Assembly: GCF_030272615.1 (NCBI RefSeq)
Contig: NC_081412.1
Location: 38,508,911-38,572,910 of the forward strand
Direction of reading: 5' to 3'
Length of the DNA stretch: 64,000 nt
Source: Cryptomeria japonica
Lineage: Eukaryota; Streptophyta; Pinopsida; Cupressales; Cupressaceae
The notes beneath the pieces were generated by a model. That model saw nothing but the letters and a program-made list of their open reading frames with translations. It made no database searches and was not told where the DNA came from. Positions 57,150 to 64,000 of the stretch are shown one piece after another. Within the stretch, counting starts at the first letter, position 1, and each line of letters begins with the position of its first letter. The position numbers and the translations under genes are program-made.

Positions 57150-57480
57150 AAAGAACAGTTATTTCTTGAGGTAGATGAATATCACATCAACAAAGGACAA
57201 GACACTTTCTAGAATATAACAAATTCTACTCGAACAAAAGATCATGGGGGTTTCACTAGAGATATTGAATAAGAGATAGACTTCTATTGTTGCATTAAAA
57301 GCATTGGCATGTTCTTCATTTGTTGATTTAAACTCTCCGTGAGGCGACCACAACCAACAAAGGTGTAGAAAGTTGTTTGCAATGCATGGATTTTTAGGAT
57401 TGTCCTTTGAGAAAATAGAATTAAAGTATGGAAGCAGGATCTGCCAGCTCTTGAGGGAATCTTGATGAAAAATAACAGTA
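57150..57480 (-). pseudogene. CWC22 3' fragment, inverted copy
   Basis: Minus-strand sequence matches the 3' part of the plus-strand CWC22 copy: FHQDSLKSW at 57440-57480 matches the AAGATTCTCTTGCAGGAGCT area at 58965, and IFSKDNPKN near 57410 matches 59045. The matching then runs through the AATGAAGAACATGCCAA region (57310) to GCAACAATAGAAGTCTAT (57290). It is more diverged than the plus copy and truncated at both ends. It is arranged head-to-head with that copy at a distance of about 150 bp. Confidence 0.65.
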
Positions 57481-57599
57481 AAATATTTGGGCAAGCTTAT
57501 ATGAAAAAACTCATGCTTCTTGACGGGTTTATGTACATAAATAAGCATGAATTAAGTGGTAAAGGGGCTTCTGGAAACAAGAGGGACAAAGAGGCAGTG

Positions 57600-58483
57600 G
57601 AAGTGAAAACTTCTAGTGTTGTCTACTCCATCTCAGAATGGGAATGGCAAAGGTGTTGTAAGAGGAGCTGAGAAGGGTGTTGGAAGAAGTGGGGGTGTTT
57701 ACATTCCCCCATTTAAGCTGGCTCAAATGATGAAAGATGTGGAAGACAAGATAAATGCATCTAACATCAAGAACATCATTCCAGAGTTGTTTGCAGAGAA
57801 TCTCATCCATGGGAGGGGTCTATTTTGTAGGTCTTGTATGAAATCCCAAATGGCATCCCCTGGATTTACAGATGTTTTTGTTGTGTTAGTTGTTGTGGTA
57901 AATACAAAATTTCCTAAAGTTGGCAATCTACTTTTGCAAAGAATTATTTTGCAGCTTAAGAGGGCATACAAATGCAATGACAAGCACATGTTGATAGCAC
58001 CAACCAAATTCATAGCTCATTTAGTGAATCAACAAGTTGCACATGAGATCATTGCCTTGGAACTTCTCACCCTTTTACTAGAGAACCCCACAGATGACAG
58101 TGTAGAGGTTGTTGTTGGGTTTGTGAAAGAATGTGGTTCTTTGTTGCAAGACCTTTCACCCAAAGGTCTCTATGGGATTTTTGAAAGATTTAGAGGTATT
58201 CTCCATGAGGGGGAAATTGACAAACGAGTACAATTTTTAATTGAAGGCATTTTTGCAATTCGCAAAGCTAAGTTCGAGGGTCATCCAGCTGTGCATCCAG
58301 ATTAGTTAACACATGAAGTTTCCCTAGAAGATGAACTTGATCAAGAAGCTAGTTTTGATGTTTTCAAGCCAGATCTTGATTTCTTAGAGCATGAGGCAAC
58401 CTATGAAAAACTAAAGAAAGATATCCTTGGAGATGCTTCTTTAGATGAAGCAGAAGGGGAGAATGATTCAGGTGATGATTCAA

Positions 58484-58551
<68 letters not shown>

Positions 58552-59441
58552 GAGGAAGGTGAGGAATCATTGAGAATACAGGATGAGACAGAGACAAACT
58601 TGGTCAATTTAAGACGTTCAATTTATTTGACAATCATGTCAAGTGTTGATTTTGAGGAAGCTGGTCATAAGCTACTAAAGATCAAGCTTGAACCTGGTCA
58701 AGAGAGAACATACCTTCATTATTATGGTCTTCTTGGGCAAAGATTCTGTATGATCAATAAAATTTATGAGGAAGTTTTTGATAAATGTTTTGTACAATAG
58801 TATTCTATGATACACAAACTGGAAACAAATAAACTGCGTAATATTGCAAAGTTTTTGGCCCACTTACTTGGCACAGATGCTCTTCCATGGCATTGTCTTG
58901 CTTATATACATCTGATAGAGGAAGATACTACTTCCTCTTCCCATATTTTTATACTAAGATTCTCTTGCAGGAGCTAGCAGAGCAGCTTGGTATATTGTTG
59001 AGTAATAAAAGGTTGAACGATCCAATAATGTAGGAGTCTTTTGATTCAATTTCTCCAAAGGACAATCCCAAAAATTCATAGTTTGCTATCAATTTCTTTA
59101 CTTCTATTGGTCTTGGTGGTATCACTTAGAGTTTACGTGAGTATTTGAAGAATATGCCAAGGCTTGTAGTGCAGCAGCAAAAGTCTATTCATGTGTCAGA
59201 TGAATCTACCTCTAATGACGATTCTTCTAGTTCATCAGGTTCGTTAGATTCTGATACATCAGACTCAGATTCTAAGAGTGAAACTGTTAGTGAGAGCAGT
59301 AAGGAGTGACCAAGAAAGAAAAATAATTCAAAGCATGACTATGAGTATGAAAAAACAAGAAGAAAGAAAAGGTCGAGGGCATCTGACTCAGAGGATGGAA
59401 GTGATAGTGAAAAAATCAGAAGGAAAAAGAAAAGGAATTAA
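57600..59441 (+). pseudogene. CWC22: Pre-mRNA splicing factor CWC22, processed pseudogene
   Basis: CWC22 is the spliceosomal MIF4G/MA3 protein that loads eIF4A3 of the exon-junction complex onto spliced mRNA. The intronless copy shows GGVYIPPFKLAQMM, the MIF4G segment (NIIPELFAENLIHGRGLFCR, RIILQLKRAYKCNDKHM, ALELLTLLLENPTDDSVEV), an acidic linker with a (GAT)n run (58487-58548), the MA3 start (NLVNLRRSIYLTIMSS, DFEEAGHKLLKIKLEPGQE), [20 protein letters not shown] and the Ser/Asp then RKKKR tail ending at a TAA (59441). Defects: deletions after EDK (about 57750) and after GQE (about 58705), a stop at 58303, a TAG at 58798, and later frameshifts. Absence of introns across the whole length indicates reverse transcription of an mRNA. 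No poly(A) tail is visible. Confidence 0.88.
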
Positions 59442-59820
59442 AAATCTTTCTAGTCAATTATTCAAGGCTCCAGTACACACCATTTTCTTGGATTGTGACA
59501 ACCAAAAGAATCACTCCCAAGTGCTTTGGTTTTATAATAGATGATTATAAGATGCTACAATGTTGTCTTATGTATTTTAATAGCCACGGGTTTTAGAGTT
59601 TTGTACTTGACAGGTAATGGATAAACAGTGTTAGGAGGAGAAAATATTGAAGGCCAAGTGCAGATTGTGATAATACTAGATCAATGAATCCTGCTATTTA
59701 TTGAGTATTTCTTGTTTTCCATGTTGTGTGATGTACCATAAGCAAACTAGAAATCTAAATTCAATAAGATGCTTTGTTCAATGATGATAATTTCTATTTT
59801 CTTTCTTGTGAAGAAAGACC

Positions 59821-62800
59821 ATGTCAGACAATATCAATGAACAACAAAATAAGGAGACAATTGCTAGATTGTGGTCTAACTTGAAAAGAAAAGGTGATGG
59901 AAAATGTTATTGTCCATGCAAAATTTGTAAGGGGTTAAAGACTAGAAGACTTCTAATCAAAACAATGAAGAAACATTGTAGGCTGCATGGTCACATTGAA
60001 GGTGGACATGATTATCATCCATTGGTAATTTTTTCATTATATCGTGGCGACAATTTATATACATGATAAATCACGTGATGATGAGATCATGATCACGGTT
60101 TATTTATGTTTATCAATTTTATATAGGTCGAGCACCCTGGAGCACATGGTATGGATCAACACAACCCTGAGAATATGGTTTTCGAAGTGGATGAACATGG
60201 AGGTGTGAATATCGAAGCTGAAGCTAATGATCCCATGGAAGATGACGATCATGAGCTAGAAAACACAATTGAAGATGATGGTACAAATACATTGATCCAT
60301 GACTCATTTAGTACTCGTGCAGCTGATCATGATGATGAAGATGACCTTGATGTTGTTCATGATGTCCCTCTACTTGAGAAGGCATTTGAGGCCCTTTATG
60401 AAGGCTCACAGGCAACTCTTCTCTCCACTGTATTGTTGTTGGTGAACTTGAAGGTTATGAATGGTTTATCCAACATAACAATGTCACGTATGTTAAGGTA
60501 TGTCATATATGTCATAATAAACTATAAATCATGTTGTACCATTAATATTCTTTATTATAACATTATATTTTTTGTTGTAGATTGATAGGTGAGTTTTTGT
60601 TACCACCATCAAATATTCTACCTCACTCATACCGAGAATTATCTGCCGTTATGAAAGATATTGGAATGGAGTATCAAGCTATAGATGCTTGTCCCAATGA
60701 TCATATTATATATCACAAACAACTTGAATTTTGAACTAAATGCCCTGAATGTCATATCAATAGATATCGAATAGATCAAATAACAAAAAGGGTTCCTCAC
60801 AAGGTTCTTCGCTATATTCCCATTATTCCACGTATGCAATGATTATTCAAGTGCACTAGCTTGGCACAATTTATAGATTAACATGCACGCAATAGAAGTT
60901 TAGATGACATTATTCAAATGCCTGTGGATGGTTCAACATTTATGGACATAGAGGAAAAGTGGCCACACTTTAAAGAAGAACCTCGTAATCTCAGGCTTTC
61001 ATTGGCAGCGGACGATGTCAATCCATTTGGAGAGATGAGATCTGTTTACTTAGTGTGGCCTGTTTTTGTTATCAACAATAACATTCCTCCATGGATGTCA
61101 ATAAAGAGGGAGCACATAATGTTGGCAATGATTGTTCCAGGTATTTTATCATTTAAATATAGTCGTCTAAATTTAATTATAAATATTGCAGTAAAATGGC
61201 CATAATAATTATGTAATGTTTTTGTTCATTCGATTAGGTAAGTACCAAGTTAAAGATATGAATGTATATATCGAGCCTCTTATCAATGAGTTGCTGGAGT
61301 TATGGAATGGTATCACTATGTATGACATCTCTAGACTAGTAGGTCAAAGACAATTTCAATTCCATGCGATGTTTCTATGGACAATACACGATGCCCCGGG
61401 GCTAACACATTTTTGTGGTATGTTATAGTGTTTAAGTTGTGCATGAAGATTATAATTCAAAAAATTATCATATTTAATCCAATTATACATTATCTTGTAG
61501 GTCTTCAAACAAAGGGAAAATTTGCATGTCCTGTTTGTGGTCCAAAGATGAAATCTCATCATTCAAAAAGTTTAGGAAAGCAGGTGTTTGATGAGTATAG
61601 GCACTTTCTCCACAAAAATCATAAGTATCGAAATATTAAAAAACATCTTTTCAATGGGAAAGAAGAGAATACATCAAAGCCACGAAGAATGACACCTCAC
61701 CTGTGGAAGTTGGAATATAATAGAATTAATCATCAAGGTAATGCCATTCCATCTATTGGTTTGTCATAAAACATCTTTTCTATTTTGTTTTGTTTATTGA
61801 TGATGTGATTGATGACCATGAAGGTCGTGAAGGCATAAATGACCACCTTCCTAAGGGAATAAAAAGTTATCCCCGACAATTTAGTAGGTTGCCCTACTAC
61901 AAGCAGTTACAAATTGTTCATTTGTTTGATAGTATGCATATTGCAAAGAATATAACAGAGACAGTATGGAAAATGTTAGATGGAATGCGTGACAAAGAAA
62001 AAATTGTCAAAATATGTAGTGACATTTAGGATTCCAATCATGCAATGATAAATGTCATTCAATCAAATAGCCTTGGAGACCAGATTAATATAAGTGAGCT
62101 TCCTTGGTTATTAACGGACCAACAAAGCAATGCTATAAAAGAAGTCATACGAAAAAATCAATTTCCCATAGGATTTGTTGCGAACATAAACAATCTCATA
62201 TCAAAGAAAAGTGAATTTGGGCCAGGGATGAAAATGCATGATTGGCATACCTTCATTAAGGTAATTCATGTTCTTGTGTTTTTAGTATGTATTTAAGTAC
62301 TACACGTATGTGTACTTTCATTATGTTACAAAAAAATGAAAAGATAATTTTATAATTGTTGCAGTACGTTCTACCTCTATCTCTCCCAGATGACTTCGAC
62401 AATAATGTCAAGCAAGTCATATATGATCTTGGAAAATACATGAGGTAAGTAGTGATATTTGTTTAGTTTGTTGTATAGATATTATATTTGCGATTTGTTT
62501 TACTTGTTATGTAATATACTTTTTTGCATCTTGAATACCTTGTAGGTGGTTGTCATGTAAAGAAATCCATAAAGACAATATAAAATATTGGAAGAGAAAA
62601 ATTCCTCATTTAATGTGTGAAATGCAAAAGTGTCTACCTCCATCTTTTTTCAATGCACAAGAACACTACCTCATACACCAAGTTGAGGAGATTGAATTGT
62701 GTGGACCTATACACACTAGGTCAATGTGGATGGTTGAGAGGCACTTGAAATTTTTGAAGGCTTTGGTTCAACAAAGAGCACATCCTAAGGGTTCTCTGGT

Positions 62801-63831
62801 GGAGGGATGTATGGTATACGAGACTATGGTGTACATTTCTGAATATCTTCCTAAGTTTGCAGCAAAGATCCACGTGGATCGCATTTGGGATCCCAACACC
62901 ATTAACAAATTCGAAGGGGAGTACTTGATGGGGAAATATAGATTGAGGAAAGTGAGAGGTAATTATAAGATGTTATTGTATTTAATTAATTCTTAATCTT
63001 CAAAATAAATTGATTGTAAGACGTCTATTTTTTTTTGTACAATTGGTCGAGAGTGGGATGCACTACATTTGTATATTGCAAATAATCTTGATTGGATGAC
63101 AGTATGGATTGAACACTGTCAACATTCTGGACGCATGTTAACATGGGAAGGTGTGGCTTCATTGGTTAAAGAAGCACATCGTAATGGAGATTCTGCAAAG
63201 GGAAATTGATTTAGCATATGGTTTAAGAGATAAACAGGTACGTATAAATTTATTAATCACCCATATGTTTATCAACTCACAATACAATAAATTTTACATG
63301 TTTGACATATCGCAGGTCAAACACCACAACGATATGTGCTGCAATGGTCATAAATTTCGCAATAAAAAGTTGGATGACACGAAGAAAACTTGTGATTCTG
63401 GCATCACTACAGTCTTTGAGGTGACAAATATTTCATCGAGAAATGACATTCATCCTCAACATTCTCAAAATCGATACTATGGCATTTTGGATGATATACT
63501 TGAGTGTGACTTTAATTCCTTCAAATTAGTTTTGTTCATCGTCAAATGGTACAGGCTACGATTGAATAAAAATGATCCTGATAGAACTGTTATTGAACAT
63601 GATAATGGTTTTATAATGCTAAATACAAGGTCATTTGAACCAGTTGGGGATGAGCCCTATGTTCTTCCAAGCCAATGTGAGCAAGTATTTTACTCAGACG
63701 TTCCACATAAACTGGGTTGGTCATTTGTTGTTAGACATGATCCAAGAGGAAGGCCGATAAAGTATAATGTGATGGAAGAAGAAGATACTGAAGAAGTAGA
63801 AGATGAAGTGGATGATGATCATGATCAATAG
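59821..63831 (+). pseudogene. CACTA (En/Spm) TNP2-type transposase gene, ten exons
   Basis: Exons by GT-AG reading: 59821-60024, 60127-60497, 60581-61140, 61238-61417, 61501-61737, 61824-62260, 62365-62444, 62546-62958, 63046-63237 and 63316-63831; phases agree at each join. Domains in order: an N-terminal Cys motif (CYCPCKICKG), an acidic linker, the Transposase_21 core (SLAADDVNPFGEMRSVYLVW, NNNIPPWMSIKREHIMLAM, GKYQVKDMNVYIEPLINELL, FACPVCGPKMKSHH), PYYKQLQIVHLFDSMHIAKN, a DUF4218-like block (HQVEEIELCGPIHTRSMWMV, VYETMVYISEYL) and a DUF4216-like block (YYGILDDILECDF, VLPSQCEQVFYSDVPHKLGW). Defects: stops in exon 3 (about 60733, 60840, 60882) and exon 6 (62028), a frame problem at the end of exon 9, and a TG instead of AG acceptor before exon 9. 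The transposase would bind and cut CACTA-type ends; the element ends were not identified. Confidence 0.9.
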
Positions 63832-63846
63832 TTTCTCAATGACGAT

Positions 63847-64000
63847 GAAGAAGAAGAAGAAGAAGAAGAAGAAGAAGAAGATGATGATGATGATGATGAT
63901 GATGATGGTGTTGGTGATGGTGATGGTGATGGTGATGGTGATGGTGATGGTGATGGTGATGGTGATGGTGGCGAAGACGTTGATGATGATGATGATGATG
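63847..64000 (+). repeat. Acidic codon repeats (GAA)n (GAT)n (GGTGAT)n at window end
   Basis: After a TAG at 63829-63831 the plus frame continues as poly-Glu, poly-Asp and (Gly-Asp)n, encoded by GAA, GAT and GGTGAT repeats up to the last base. The upstream C-terminus is already acidic (EEEDTEEVEDEVDDDHDQ), so this was probably part of the transposase tail before the stop arose. Confidence 0.85.

Noticed and set aside
58364-58607. Poly-His and poly-Ser frames on minus
   Set aside because: Antisense shadows of the (GAT)n acidic linker in the CWC22 pseudogene.
1-64000. tRNA, rRNA or organellar insert
   Set aside because: No cloverleaf-like tRNA, rRNA core sequence or chloroplast/mitochondrial gene was recognised on reading; a tRNAscan or organelle blast was not possible.

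Overview
This is plant nuclear DNA, and the content points to a conifer, probably Cupressales. The evidence is a TIR-NB-LRR gene whose leader (ERDPFLILEPPNKKIKSS) is of a kind I associate with Cupressales, very long AT-rich spacers, nested and heavily decayed LTR retrotransposons, plant-type L1-like LINEs, a CACTA transposase gene with many introns, and PPR and splicing-factor pseudogenes. The species assignment is an inference from recalled families; no search was run. Nothing bacterial, organellar or viral was seen.

Layout. 1-2357: 5' end of a minus-strand Ty1/copia element (gag, primer-binding site, LTR). 2664-3791: solo copia LTR with a GATTT target duplication. 5.4-8.25 kb: another LTR-like block beside a decayed LINE (minus). 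9.4-12.7 kb: a long decayed minus-strand reading frame of unknown type, next to a striking array of imperfect hairpins (12.9-14.1 kb). 14.4-17.6 kb: Ty3/gypsy protease and RNase H remnants split by an inserted LTR. 20.3-26.4 kb: a TNL disease-resistance gene (minus, five recognisable exons) whose TIR exon is cut short by simple-sequence DNA and whose first intron holds a 1.5-kb mini LTR element. 27.15-31.70 kb: a complete non-autonomous copia element (two LTRs, PBS, PPT, ATATT target duplication) with gag and an unknown ORF but no pol. 31.8-32.3 kb: degenerate telomere-like repeats. 33.5-35.7 kb: a 2-kb tract that switches abruptly from polypyrimidine to polypurine. 37.1-38 kb: another LTR.

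39.1-51.35 kb is the most interesting part. I read it as one large decayed DNA transposon with two tail-to-tail genes: a putative RNase H-fold (DDE-type) transposase on plus (40.35-43.54 kb) and a multi-exon accessory gene on minus (47.6-45.5 kb). It is bracketed by sub-terminal GGGnnCCC palindrome arrays and by weakly matching inverted ends.

51.4-54.6 kb: decayed Ty3/gypsy gag-protease (plus). 55.2-56.0 kb: PPR pseudogene. 57.15-59.44 kb: two head-to-head intronless pseudogene copies of the splicing factor CWC22. 59.8-64.0 kb: a ten-exon CACTA (TNP2-type) transposase gene running into acidic codon repeats at the window edge.

The only host genes are the TNL locus (probably a pseudogene, because half its TIR is missing) and broken PPR and CWC22 copies. 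Everything else is mobile DNA or its relics, so the genes do not form a pathway. Their interactions are insertional: LTR into gypsy, mini-element into the TNL intron, simple repeats into the TIR exon.
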